Position numbers and translations under genes: made by a program. A stretch of DNA of 31,036 nucleotides from Firmicutes bacterium UBA4874 (lineage in GTDB: Bacteria; Bacillota; Clostridia; Caldicoprobacterales; DTU083), in NCBI GenBank assembly GCA_002399435.1, contig DHDO01000031.1, forward strand, positions 1 to 31,036, read 5' to 3'. Every line of letters begins with the position of its first letter. Positions within the stretch are counted from its first letter, which is position 1. Shown one piece after another: positions 1 through 9,224 of this stretch. The notes under the pieces were generated by a model. That model saw only the letters and a program-made list of their open reading frames with translations, made no database searches and was not told the origin of the DNA.

Positions 1-209
1 TTGCATGGAAAAGCTGTTATAATAAGATCAAACTTGTTGCAGGCGTTGAATGGGGTTCATGACAAGTGGATACATTATACAATAAAATATGTTTGGCTAA
101 TTATGTTCAGCCAAAAAGAGCAGACGAAAGGAAAGAGTACGCATACCTGAGCAAAGAGCCCACTGAGCTCCAGTCATGGACCGGACAAACTTTCACGGAG
201 GCAGAAAAC

Positions 210-692
210 ATGAAAACAAACGGCTTCTTATTCTTTTATCAAACTCCCATCGGCAGAATCGGCATTACCGAAAACGGAACCGTACTGACCCATGTCTTTT
301 TTGAGGAGGATTTCATTCCCGATCCCGATCATTGGGAAAGAAGGGAAACGGATTTGCTTCGGATGGCCGCAACACAGCTGCAGGAATATTTCAGCGGCCG
401 GCGAAAAGTCTTTGATGTTCCCCTGAGCCGGAAAGGTACACCCTTCCGGCAGAAGGTCCGGGGAGCCCTGCTGGAAATTCCATATGGCGAGACAAGAAGC
501 TACAGGGAAATTGCACGCGCCATAGGCATGGAAAACGCATGCCGCGCCGTTGGTATGGCAAACAAAAGCAACCCGCTTCCCATCTTTATCCCCTGCCACC
601 GTGTCATCGGGTCCAATGGCAAGCTGATTGGTTATGCAGGTGGACTGGACAAAAAGCAATTCCTTCTTGATCTTGAAAAACAATATGTGTGA
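210..692 (+). CDS. ogt: Methylated-DNA--protein-cysteine methyltransferase
   Basis: Suicide DNA repair enzyme that moves the alkyl group from O6-alkylguanine in DNA to its own cysteine. The 160-aa product has the family active-site motif IPCHRVIGSNG followed by GYAGGLDKK; the Cys of PCHRV is the acceptor. The helix-turn-helix DNA-binding part is the stretch containing GTPFRQKVRGALLEIPYGETRSY. The ATG at 210 is preferred because an ACGGAGG Shine-Dalgarno lies about 8 nt upstream and the protein then begins right before the conserved N-terminal domain. The frame stays open back to a GTG at 66, which would add 48 residues without resemblance to the family. It is a single gene; nothing nearby suggests an adaptive-response operon. 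Confidence 0.93.
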   Translation: MKTNGFLFFYQTPIGRIGITENGTVLTHVFFEEDFIPDPDHWERRETDLLRMAATQLQEYFSGRRKVFDVPLSRKGTPFRQKVRGALLEIPYGETRSYREIARAIGMENACRAVGMANKSNPLPIFIPCHRVIGSNGKLIGYAGGLDKKQFLLDLEKQYV

Positions 693-1016
693 AATCCTGC
701 AGGATCCCAACCATTTGAATTGAAAAGCCACAGCCTGATCTGTACTTTTTCGACAGTTTGCAGCTCCTTTTTTCATCTCACCCGTTGAATTTACAATTTT
801 TACACTCGATATTTACCATAAATATTCATTATATCAATAATTAACCTTCCGTAAATATACGAAAGTTCGTATAATAGAATCATTATGTCATCTGAACCTG
901 TCAGCGCTTAATGATATATCCAGTGGCAGGGTCCATATCAAATGTTATAAAACGTCTGGATTGCCGATAAGAAAAACCTTCCGGCTCATCCAGCACTTGA
1001 AAGGTAGGAGTCAATA
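693..1016. other. Intergenic region with promoter and dyad
   Basis: No gene is seen in this 324-nt AT-rich gap. It holds a 12-bp perfect palindrome just after the ogt stop (ATCCTGCAGGAT, about 695-708, no T tract, so not a clear terminator) and, near 858-875, a TATAAT box overlapping an inverted repeat, described separately. About 140 nt of leader lie between that box and the TTG start at 1017. Confidence 0.6.
858..875 (+). promoter_or_regulatory. Promoter -10 overlapping operator-like dyad
   Basis: TACGAA-AG-TTCGTA is a perfect 6-bp inverted repeat (858-871) whose right end runs into TATAAT (870-875). The -35 position holds only TTCCGT (847-852), so the promoter may need an activator, or the dyad may be a repressor site. 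It is placed to drive the LuxR regulator at 1017. Inference from sequence only. Confidence 0.5.
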
Positions 1017-3081
1017 TTGTTTCACAAAAGGCAGACTGTTCATGAGTTATATTTCTTCCCAAAGCAACTGAAGGTTCAGTTGGATTCTATCAGACAGTAT
1101 CCATTGACCATTGTGGAAGCACCCTCCGGTTTTGGAAAAACAACTGCCATACAAAAATATCTGGAGAAAATCTCAGGACCCGCATCTTCTGTCTATTGGT
1201 ATACCTGTTTAAACGAGCCGCCTTCCGGTATATGGAATGGTATCTGCAGCCTCTTTGCAAAAATAGATGGGAAAACCGCTGTAAACCTGAACAGGCTGAA
1301 CCTTCCTGATGCAGATGCCCTGGCGGATTTATCCTCAATGATACGGGAAGTTCGCTGCCCGTCGGAAACTTTTCTGGTAATTGACAGCTTTCAGCTTATG
1401 AAAAGCCGGATTCCAGAGCAGATCCTTCATGCCTTTTCTGTTCATGGCAATGCCAATCTGCACATTATCTGCATCTTCCAACCGCTCCGGGACCGTCCGG
1501 AAGCCACCGTTTATCATGCCAATATCCACACCATTGACAGCAGACACCTCCTGTTCACCAGGGAAAGCACAGGCAGATACGCCCGTATGGCAGGTGCAGC
1601 ACTCACGGACAGAAAGCTGGACAGTCTGTACAACCGTACGGAAGGCTGGATATCGGCGATCCGTCTGCAGCTGCAGCAGTATCAGGAAACCGGGACCTTT
1701 GCGCGCACTCAGGGACTGGACCAGCTGGTGGAAACAGCATTCTGGAACACTCTTGCCAATGAGGAAAAAGAATTCATCCTTGATGTCTCCGTACTGGATG
1801 AATTTACAACCAGGCAGGCCCAAAAGATGCTGAATCAAAAAACGCTGCCGGACAACATACAGCATTTACTTGACAGCAATGAGTTTATCCACTATTTCCC
1901 TGAAAAAGATCTCTACACCCTGCACCGTACCATACAGAATTATCTCCGGGGCCGCTTCTTTAACCAAAAATCGAAAGAGTATCAGACGCAGACGCTCCGC
2001 AGGGCAGCCAAAACCTGTTCTGCCATTGCCGACTATTACTCTGCCGCTTTGTTTTATTACCGGATATCGGATTACGATGCCGTTTTGAATCTGCCCCTGG
2101 ATATGGAGTATCTGAGCAATCAAAGAGAAAGAAAAGTCCTGGATTTTATTGTTGATTTCGTTCTTGCCTGTCCGGAAGAAATCCTGTGCAGACATCCCCG
2201 GACGATTATGATATTTGCCCTCCAGTTATATATGGATGGGCGGTGCGCAAAGCAAAGGCATGCATCAAAAATGCATTTCCCTTTGTACGGAATTTGTTCT
2301 TGCGCAGATTGCCCTGCTCCGGGGAGACACGAAAAGCTATTGCTCGGCTACGGATCGGATACGGCAGTACCGATCTTCCGGCTCCGAACGCATCCTTCTC
2401 CGCATGGCGGAGCTTTGCCTTGCAGAGCTGTCCCTTACCCTGGGGGAGGACGACGGACTGGCAGACTGGCTATATGATCCGGAGAGCATAAAAAAGGTCC
2501 TTTACACTCCTGCAGTACCTTACGGCCTCATACTTTACAGTAAAATTTTGCTTCTCCGCAAACGTTATAACGAATTTCGCGGTCTTTCCGCACTGATCCT
2601 GGACATATCCAAAGAAATGCATTATCTCCTGCCGCAGGTATATCAGCTGATTTACCTGGCGATTGTCAAACATGCACAGGGACGGACAGAAGAAGCGCAA
2701 ACCCGTCTGAACCAGGCACTTGCCATCGCCTTGCCGGACAAGGTGTATCTGCCCTTTGCGGTGCATGGCACCGCTCTTGGATCTCTTTTGGAAACCGCCA
2801 AACTGTCAGTATCCGATCATAAGGGGATTCGTAATATTATGTCACTCGCCCGGCGCCAGGAGGCAGGTATAAAGGCTGTGAGGAAAGCACTGCTTCCCGG
2901 AAAATCCCCTCTCACCCCACGGGAACGGGATATCGCCCTGCTTGCCAAAAAAAGGCTGACGGCCAGGGAAATCGCCAAACAACTTTTCATAACGGATTCC
3001 ACCGTTCGAAGCACCTTGAAGTCGGTTTATAAAAAACTGGATATTCACTCCAAATCCGAACTGGCCCATATGGACCTGTAG
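1017..3081 (+). pseudogene. MalT-like LuxR-family regulator, frameshifted
   Basis: Large ATP-binding LuxR-type transcription activator in two frames. The first part (TTG start at 1017, AGGTAGGAG SD) has a Walker A EAPSGFGKTT near residue 36 and a Walker-B-like FLVIDSF near residue 120, as in the STAND ATPases of MalT type. The second part ends in a LuxR helix-turn-helix (LTPRERDIALLAKKRLTAREI and following). The first frame goes on to a stop at 2477 as nonsense; sense resumes one frame over near 2240. Dropping one G from the GGG at 2238-2240 gives one reading frame of about 687 aa with helical repeats in the middle. It sits upstream of the sensor kinase and may control the same secretion cluster. 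Either a decayed gene or a sequencing indel. Confidence 0.85.
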
Positions 3082-3154
3082 TCGGCCTTTACCACAAAAC
3101 GCCTTACCATAAAACACGGCCTCATGGTTGGATACCAGCTGCCGCATGGGAAAG

Positions 3155-3170
3155 CCCCCCATAATGGGGG
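3155..3170. other. Short GC inverted repeat upstream of kinase gene
   Basis: CCCCCA-TAA-TGGGGG (3156-3170) lies between the LuxR regulator stop and the kinase start. It lacks a T tract on the plus strand, so it is a weak terminator candidate and could equally be an operator. No function is assigned. Confidence 0.3.
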
Positions 3171-3236
3171 TGTAAAAAAGGACAAACCATCGTATCATAT
3201 AGGATAGAGGTGGTTTTTTCCCAGGGGAGGCAGGCA

Positions 3237-5009
3237 ATGGCTATGGAACGGAACAGGTCAAACATCAGTGAGATCCCGCGGGTATGTACCATATATCGTT
3301 GGGCATCCCTCCTTGTTTCCACACTGATTTACCTTTTTGTCAGTCTGAATGACATCACTCCGCTTCGGGGAGCCATTGCCGCGGGAATGATCGCTGCAAG
3401 CGGCATTGGTACCCATCTGTATGGAAAAATCACCTCGTCCCATATGAATCATGCAAACTCATGGATCCTGGCCTCGGAATGCGTGGAGATCACGGCAAAT
3501 GGTGTCCTGCTTTATCTTTCCGGAGGATTTTCCAGCCCTTATCTGTGGTATCTGATCAGTTCCATTGTCATGATCATGGCAACGGAATATTCGGATAAAC
3601 GATGCGGGTTCGTTCTTTTTCCGGCTGTTTTCTGGTATCTGATCTGCGCCCGGTTTGGCAGTCAGCGGATGAATTTTCCCCCATCGGCATCCGGCCCGTT
3701 CCGCATCAATACGGCAATCGGCTTTCTGATGGTGATCTGCGGATTTTATATGCTGTTTCTTTCCATCCGGAAACTGAACCGGGCAAAAAAAGATCTGGAA
3801 TGCCTGAATGACTCCCTGCGTCAGGAGACAGCCCGGAGCGGACAGGCCCTCCGTCATACAATGGAACTGTACGATACCTTTCAGCTGTTCGGCATTTCCG
3901 AACCGCAAAAGGTGATGGATGAAATGGCGGAGCTTTTGTGCCGCGTCCTGTCCCTGGAATGCTGCATGCTGTTAAAAACAAGCCTTCCGTTTCAGACAGA
4001 ACACTCCGGCAGTTGCAACCTTTCCGAAGCGGAAGGGAAACAAATCCTTGAGTATATGGGCAAACGGAATCCGGCCTCTCTCCCGGAACAAAGTAAAAAC
4101 CAAATTGAAATCGATGGAATCTCCTATACGCTGACCGGGATTCGGAATCAGAGCGGCATCGCGGGAGGATTGATTTACCGGAAGGAAAAAAATCCCCCGG
4201 AAGACGATATCGATCAAAAAGGCGCTTTCTATCTGCAACTGGCAGGAATCATTTTTCAAAATATGGACCTTCAGGCCATCGCCGGGGAAAGCATCATCGG
4301 AGAGGAGCAGAACCGCATTGCCAGTGAAATCCATGATACCGTAATTCAAAAGCTTTTTGCCATTGCATGCAATGTCCGGCTGCTCTCGGAACAGAATCCC
4401 ATGCCTCCTCCTGAAAAGAGCAAATATCAGCTCCGGCAGGTTGAAAAATCCCTGAAATCCACCATGCGGGAGCTTCGGGAAGCCATATACAGTACCCACT
4501 GGGATTCCGGGGGAAAAGAATCTTTTTCCGAAAAACTGACAAAGTATCTGGATGAGATACAGGCGCTCAGCGGAGTACGGATCCAGGTCGAAATGGGCGC
4601 CGACCCCCAGCGACTGACCGTGACGCAAAAGACAACAATGTACCGGATCGTCTGTGAAGCAGTAAACAATGCAATACGCCATGGCAAGGCAAGCAGGATC
4701 CGGGTAACAATGCATCTTTCCGAAGAACAGTGCATTGTGGGGATCTCCGATAACGGTTCCGGATTTAAGCCCGGCAGCCAGCATTACGGTCAGGGACTGA
4801 AAAATATGTACCGAATGACAAGCTGTCTGAAGGGACAGCTGAAAATCAATTCAGGCGCCGGAAACGGGACGGTCATACAATGCCGTTTACCCATTGATTC
4901 GTCAACTGGTCAGAGCAACCAGACGAAGGAGGAAACTCGCTTTGATCTTAATACTGGAAGATCATCCACTCGTACAGCAGGGGCTCCGTTCCTTAATGCA
5001 GGCGTATAA
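3237..5009 (+). CDS. Sensor histidine kinase, NarL/DegS type
   Basis: Membrane sensor kinase of 590 aa. Six hydrophobic segments fill the first 180 residues or so, followed by a short coiled region, a GAF-like stretch, then a HisKA_3 dimerisation box (EEQNRIASEIHDT, phospho-acceptor His366) and an HATPase_c domain with N box EAVNNAIRHG (about 474), DNGSGF (505) and GQGLKNM. The ATG at 3237 follows a GGGGAGG SD by 6 nt; an upstream GTG at 3210 has no good SD. The ATPase domain seems complete at CRLPI, and the last 35 residues or so overlap the response regulator gene by 68 nt in another frame, an unusually long overlap. Partner is the adjacent response regulator; the signal is unknown. Confidence 0.92.
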   Translation: MAMERNRSNISEIPRVCTIYRWASLLVSTLIYLFVSLNDITPLRGAIAAGMIAASGIGTHLYGKITSSHMNHANSWILASECVEITANGVLLYLSGGFSSPYLWYLISSIVMIMATEYSDKRCGFVLFPAVFWYLICARFGSQRMNFPPSASGPFRINTAIGFLMVICGFYMLFLSIRKLNRAKKDLECLNDSLRQETARSGQALRHTMELYDTFQLFGISEPQKVMDEMAELLCRVLSLECCMLLKTSLPFQTEHSGSCNLSEAEGKQILEYMGKRNPASLPEQSKNQIEIDGISYTLTGIRNQSGIAGGLIYRKEKNPPEDDIDQKGAFYLQLAGIIFQNMDLQAIAGESIIGEEQNRIASEIHDTVIQKLFAIACNVRLLSEQNPMPPPEKSKYQLRQVEKSLKSTMRELREAIYSTHWDSGGKESFSEKLTKYLDEIQALSGVRIQVEMGADPQRLTVTQKTTMYRIVCEAVNNAIRHGKASRIRVTMHLSEEQCIVGISDNGSGFKPGSQHYGQGLKNMYRMTSCLKGQLKINSGAGNGTVIQCRLPIDSSTGQSNQTKEETRFDLNTGRSSTRTAGAPFLNAGV

Positions 5010-5576
5010 AAGCGAAGAAGAAATTGTCTGTGCATCATCCATCGAAAACGCCATGGAGATTCTGAAGGCCCATACCGTCCACACGGCATTCGTGGACATC
5101 TATCTGGGAGCAGAAAATGGCCTGGATCTGCTCGCCTGGGTCAAAAAGCAGAAAATGAAAACCAACGTATTCATCATCACGTCATCCTCCCGGCAAAGTG
5201 ACTTTGCAAAAGCCCGCGCCCTGGGAGCAGACGCATATGTTCTGAAAGATGCGTTTCTGGATGAAATTATATGCGGCCTGAAAGTGGTGGAAAAAGGAGG
5301 GCGATTCTATTCCACCGCCCTGATTGACAAAATGGGCAGCGGCCAGAAACAGAATTCCCTGATAGCCACCTGACAAAACGGGAGAAGGAAGTGTTCTCCC
5401 TTTTGGGTAGCGGCAAGAGCAATTCCCAGATCAGCAAGGAGTTGTTCATCTCAGAGGGAACAACGAAAAAACACATCAGCAATATTCTGTCAAAGCTGAA
5501 TCTGACCAACCGTGTGGAAGCTGCCCTGCTTGCCGCCAAAACGACGTCAGAGCAAAAAAATATAATGGGATTGTGA
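4942..5576 (+). pseudogene. NarL-type response regulator, frameshifted
   Basis: Response regulator of the upstream kinase, split by a one-base frame break. The receiver domain starts at a TTG (4942) with AAGGAGG 9 nt upstream and reads MILILEDHPLVQQG, with acidic pocket E6/D7, phospho-acceptor D52 (FVDIYLG) and the conserved Lys in YVLKD. That frame stops at 5373. The LuxR-type DNA-binding domain continues in the next frame: LTKREKEVFSLLGSGKSN, then EGTTKKHISNILSKLNL, ending at 5576. Adding one C to the CCC run at 5357-5359 joins them into a 211-aa protein, the normal NarL size. As read, only an unattached receiver is made unless ribosomes shift frame. The secretion genes follow after 16 nt. 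Confidence 0.88.
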
Positions 5577-5592
5577 GAAGGGAGAAAAACCT

Positions 5593-6402
5593 GTGAAACG
5601 GATATGCAGCAACAGAAGAACCAGACATGGCGTACAAATTATCCTGATCCTGCTCGCCCTTTACCTGTTGGGAGTGGGCACCGCATATTCCTCCTGGGCT
5701 GACAGGACTTCCGTAGATTTCAGAATGGCCACAGGTAAGCTGGGCCTGATTTTCCCTGATTCACCGGATCAGGCACCGGTGCAGGCCTGCATTACCGATG
5801 CACAGGGCAAAAATCCGGAGAAAATACCGGCATCGGAACTCCATTATGTATTGGACTACGACAAAAAATCCCTGCAGTTTTCCCTGGACCAGGTCCTGCT
5901 CACGGATGATTTCCGAAAGCATGGCAAAATGCTGATGTTCCAATACACCATCATTGGAGACGAAGCCAACACGATAAATGATTTCAAACGATCTTCTGCT
6001 GCTTTTAAAACGGAACCGGAAGAGCATCTGGTATTCACACCGAAAAGTTCCAGGGTAAGGGTATCCGGAAAGGAATATGAACTGCCGGAGGATGTATTCG
6101 ATCAGCTGCCGCCGTTATCCTGGGAGGTATATCGCCAGACGGAAACGCAATCCGATAAAGGCCGTTCGGAAATAACAGTAATGGTATATCTGAAGCCCTC
6201 TCCGGATGTCACAGAGGGATCTTTCCTCCCGGAGGAATTCCCGCTCCATGCAGAAGAACTGCCGGCAGAGCTGATTTCGGATCTGACTGCAGCACAAACG
6301 GATCCCGAAAACGCTGCAGCCGCCCTGCCGGAAAAGATCGAGGCGGAAATCGATATTACCTATTCTTTCGAACTGCCTCTGTGGGTGGAACAAAAACACT
6401 GA
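5593..6402 (+). CDS. Secreted protein with SipW-type signal region
   Basis: A 269-aa protein of unknown function. The N-terminus has basic residues, one hydrophobic segment (about 15-33) and AYSSWADRTSVDF, a variant of the AxYxYWTD motif that marks substrates of SipW-type signal peptidases. The rest is hydrophilic and probably beta-rich, and ends close to IDITYSFELPLWVEQKH. There is no C-terminal anchor or sorting motif. GTG start with a GAAGGGAG SD. It lies 16 nt after the response regulator and 17 nt before the next gene, inside one apparent operon with the signal peptidase. It could be a minor subunit or assembly factor for the TasA-like protein encoded downstream; that role is inferred from position. 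Confidence 0.7.
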   Translation: MKRICSNRRTRHGVQIILILLALYLLGVGTAYSSWADRTSVDFRMATGKLGLIFPDSPDQAPVQACITDAQGKNPEKIPASELHYVLDYDKKSLQFSLDQVLLTDDFRKHGKMLMFQYTIIGDEANTINDFKRSSAAFKTEPEEHLVFTPKSSRVRVSGKEYELPEDVFDQLPPLSWEVYRQTETQSDKGRSEITVMVYLKPSPDVTEGSFLPEEFPLHAEELPAELISDLTAAQTDPENAAAALPEKIEAEIDITYSFELPLWVEQKH

Positions 6403-6419
6403 TGGGAGGAGAGAACAGC

Positions 6420-6917
6420 TTGAAGAGAAAAAGCAGGATTCCATGGATTGTTTCTGTCTCATTGGCGCTTTGGCTGCTTGGGATTGGGCAGGCTGCCTAC
6501 GGATACTGGACAGACCGGCTGAACTCCAGCGGGACAGCAACCATGCGGCAGAAGGCCACAATATCCGTACAGAAACCGGCTGATCCAACGCCCGAACCGT
6601 CTGCCGGTCCAACACCGGACCCCGCAGGCAATCCATCACCCGAAAAAGAAGTCCGGCAGCTGCCGGATTCCATCCCGGACGGGGAGCAGCCATCGGCAAA
6701 ACCGGCGGAAAATCCGGATCCCACACAAGACAGCAAACAGGAAGTTCCAAATATCCCGGATCAGGGGCTGGAAAAAAGGGGATCCGACATATCTCCGCAA
6801 AATACGGATTTGCCGCAGGGAATCCCTCTTCCCGACGCACTCCGGGACAGTTCTTCGGATAAGGGAAATGGAAATTCGTCTTACCCCAGTAAAACGCAGG
6901 AAAGGAAGTTGCCATGA
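6420..6917 (+). CDS. Small secreted proline-rich protein with YWTD signal
   Basis: A 165-aa protein with a SipW-type N-terminus: basic start, hydrophobic helix, then AAYGYWTDRLNSSGTATM. The remaining 110 residues are low complexity, rich in Pro, Asp, Glu, Ser and Gly (for example PTPEPSAGPTPDPAGNPSP), without cysteines or recognisable domains. Such regions often act as spacers in wall-associated proteins. The TTG at 6420 is chosen because GGGAGGA lies 9 nt upstream; an earlier in-frame ATG at 6381 lies inside the previous gene. The stop overlaps the signal peptidase start as ATGA, so the two are probably translationally coupled. Family not recognised. Confidence 0.65.
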   Translation: MKRKSRIPWIVSVSLALWLLGIGQAAYGYWTDRLNSSGTATMRQKATISVQKPADPTPEPSAGPTPDPAGNPSPEKEVRQLPDSIPDGEQPSAKPAENPDPTQDSKQEVPNIPDQGLEKRGSDISPQNTDLPQGIPLPDALRDSSSDKGNGNSSYPSKTQERKLP

Positions 6918-8122
6918 TCCTTTCACAAAAATACAGCCGTCCGGCTTTCCTTTTGACAGGCGCTGCCATTACGGCAACGCTTTTTTACAGAATACCGGCA
7001 ATCAACTCCTGGCTGACAGAAATCTGTTTCTTTTGGCATCCCCTGTTCTGGTGCGGGCTTTCCGTTATCCTGTGGTATCTGCCCCGACCGCATCTGCCTG
7101 CCCCGCTTCGTTTCCGTGATCTGTTCCCCGGCCTTGCCATAAGCTGCATGGCCGTTTATACCTTTCTGCAGTTTCTGGCGGGGTTTTTGCTCAATGAAAT
7201 TGCAGTAAGTCCATATGACCTTTCACCAAAGGGAATCCTGATCAATTTTGCGAATCTGCTCCCTCCCATCGCAGGCAGTGAGCTGCTGCGGGCATATTGC
7301 ATCGGTGCATCCTGCCGCAGCTCCGGTCGTCCTGCATTCCGGATTGTCCTGGGGGCCTTTATCCTGGGAGCCATGGAGATACCATTTACAAATATCACCA
7401 CCCTGCATGCCGGAGAGGACTGGTTTATCTTTCTGGCCGAAGATTTGCTGCCGCCCCTTGCTCAAAGCGGATTCCTGAGTCTTTTGACTTACTGCGGCGG
7501 TGTTTGGCCTGGCATTCTCTATCGGGGACTGATCAGTATATTTTTTCATGTGATTCCGTTCCTGCCCTCACTCCCATGGATCGGAAACAGTGTCCTGGGA
7601 ATTGCCTTTCCGGTCCTCGCCTCCTTTTTTATCTGGGACCAATACGGGATTGCAACACACAGGGCAAAATGGGAAAAACCACAGTCCATCCTTTCAACCA
7701 CAATCCTTATGACGGTCTGCATTGCACTGGCATGGTTTGTCGTCGGCGTTTTTCCGGTGTATCCTTCTGTCATTCTTACCGGAAGCATGGAACCGGAGAT
7801 TTCTCCCGGAGATGTGGTACTGGTTGAAAAAATGAAAACAGAAAAGAATATCGACACTCTCTCAAAAAACGACATCATCCATTTCCGGCGGGGAGATATC
7901 ACCATCACACATCGGATCACGCAGGTGCTTCATGACAAGGACGGCAATCTATCTTTCCGGACAAAGGGAGACAGCAATGATGATGAGGATACGGAGACCG
8001 TGGAACCAAATGATGTCAAAGGGATTGTAAACCATGCCATCCCGAAAATCGGAATGCCCGTACTGTGGCTGAAAGGCCATGAATCCACACCGGAAGGAGT
8101 AATTGACAATGAAACGCCCTGA
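6914..8122 (+). CDS. sipW: SipW-like signal peptidase I with multi-TM N-terminal domain
   Basis: Membrane signal peptidase of the ER/archaeal-like S26B type. The C-terminal 140 residues carry the catalytic Ser in TGSMEPEISPGDVV (S291), a His in place of the usual Lys (THRITQ, H333), and an Asp in TKGDSNDD (D353), the Ser-His-Asp arrangement of SipW. The N-terminal 265 residues are unusual: about seven hydrophobic segments with a degenerate pattern (GSELLRAY, later ISIFFHVI) that faintly resembles CPBP-family intramembrane proteases. Typical SipW is about 190 aa, so this is a fusion or a long subtype. It starts in an ATGA overlap with the upstream gene. Predicted to cleave the three nearby SWAD/YWTD precursors. 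Confidence 0.88.
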   Translation: MILSQKYSRPAFLLTGAAITATLFYRIPAINSWLTEICFFWHPLFWCGLSVILWYLPRPHLPAPLRFRDLFPGLAISCMAVYTFLQFLAGFLLNEIAVSPYDLSPKGILINFANLLPPIAGSELLRAYCIGASCRSSGRPAFRIVLGAFILGAMEIPFTNITTLHAGEDWFIFLAEDLLPPLAQSGFLSLLTYCGGVWPGILYRGLISIFFHVIPFLPSLPWIGNSVLGIAFPVLASFFIWDQYGIATHRAKWEKPQSILSTTILMTVCIALAWFVVGVFPVYPSVILTGSMEPEISPGDVVLVEKMKTEKNIDTLSKNDIIHFRRGDITITHRITQVLHDKDGNLSFRTKGDSNDDEDTETVEPNDVKGIVNHAIPKIGMPVLWLKGHESTPEGVIDNETP

Positions 8123-9224
8123 AGCAAAAGCACTCAGGAAATCGGCCAGGATAACGATCCTTATTTTCGCATTTTTCTTCCTGGCATTATCCATCTACCA
8201 GATCTTCAAAGTCACCGGATCAAAGAAAAAGGTCCGCACGACACTTTACAACTGTTTGATCTCCGCGGACTGCAGCTACCAGGTGATCCTGAAGAAAAAC
8301 GATCTCTTCCCGGAGGGTGTTCTGGAGGAGAACCGGATTTATCCCCTGGCCCTGGTGGACCGGGCGGAAATTCTGTTCCGCGCGGAGTACGCCGGATCCG
8401 GCAAGGCTGACGTTACCGGGGACTATACCATTGAAGCCGTCCTGCAGGGATACAAGAACAACGGGGACGAACAGCAGACCGTTTATGAAAAGCATTTCCC
8501 CCTGATTGACCATACTACGGTGAACGAAACCGGCGCTCTGAAGATCTCGGAGTCGGTCTCCGTAGATCCTGCGTCTTACAAAAAGACTGCCGAACAGGCC
8601 AATGCCATCCTGGGCTTACAGGTTCCTGCCAACCTGAAAGTCACGATGAGCGGTACCTTCCATGGCGACTCAAAGTTCGGGAAAGTGGAAAAGCCTTTCC
8701 GGTATTCCCTGGACATTCCGCTGGAAAACTCGCTGTACACTATAAAAAAACCGAACCCGGTGTCGATCCAGGATTCGATAACCGAAACAAAAACCGGCCT
8801 GTTCCAATGGACTCCAAAATCCTTTCTGCCCGCTGTCCTGCTGTTTCTCCTGGCAGCTGCCATGTTTGGGATTCTTGCTTTCCATACCCGAAGACCGACA
8901 CCGCAGGAACAGCATCGTATGGATATGCAGAAACTAATCCGGACCTATGGCAGCCGGATGGTTCGGCTTACCCAAATGCCTTCCGCAGCCGATATGGAAC
9001 AAATCGTAATCACGGATCCGGACAGTCTGATCCGGCTGTCCGATGATCTTCAGCGGCCCATTTATTATTGCCCGGATGATGAGGGCCTGCCCCGGAACGA
9101 CCTGTTCTGTCTGTTTGAGAACCATCGCTGCTATCTGCTGCACCAGAGAGCTGCGGATACAATGAATACACCGGTAAATGGACATACAGGCGGCAGTCAC
9201 CATAATACTACTTTCGTACCATAA
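8109..9224 (+). CDS. DUF5305-like membrane protein
   Basis: A 371-aa protein with a TM helix at about 14-33, an extracytoplasmic domain of about 200 residues, a second TM at 238-259 (FLPAVLLFLLAAAMFGILAF) and a C-terminal cytoplasmic tail of about 110 residues. This layout and sequence fit DUF5305, a family commonly found next to SipW-type signal peptidases. ATG at 8109 has AAGGAG 9 nt upstream and overlaps the end of the signal peptidase gene by 14 nt; the alternative TTG at 8103 is too close to the SD. The function is not known; the context suggests help in exporting, maturing or anchoring the TasA-like protein. Confidence 0.78.
   Translation: MKRPEAKALRKSARITILIFAFFFLALSIYQIFKVTGSKKKVRTTLYNCLISADCSYQVILKKNDLFPEGVLEENRIYPLALVDRAEILFRAEYAGSGKADVTGDYTIEAVLQGYKNNGDEQQTVYEKHFPLIDHTTVNETGALKISESVSVDPASYKKTAEQANAILGLQVPANLKVTMSGTFHGDSKFGKVEKPFRYSLDIPLENSLYTIKKPNPVSIQDSITETKTGLFQWTPKSFLPAVLLFLLAAAMFGILAFHTRRPTPQEQHRMDMQKLIRTYGSRMVRLTQMPSAADMEQIVITDPDSLIRLSDDLQRPIYYCPDDEGLPRNDLFCLFENHRCYLLHQRAADTMNTPVNGHTGGSHHNTTFVP

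Noticed and set aside
66..209. 48-residue N-terminal extension of the DNA methyltransferase
   Set aside because: The GTG start has no SD and the extra residues do not fit the family; the ATG at 210 has a good SD.
3156..3170. Intrinsic terminator of the LuxR gene
   Set aside because: A 6-bp stem with 3-nt loop and no T run on the coding strand; kept only as an unexplained inverted repeat.
4894..4941. Upstream start (4894) for the response regulator
   Set aside because: Adds 16 basic residues before the receiver and has no SD; the TTG at 4942 has AAGGAGG and gives the standard receiver start.
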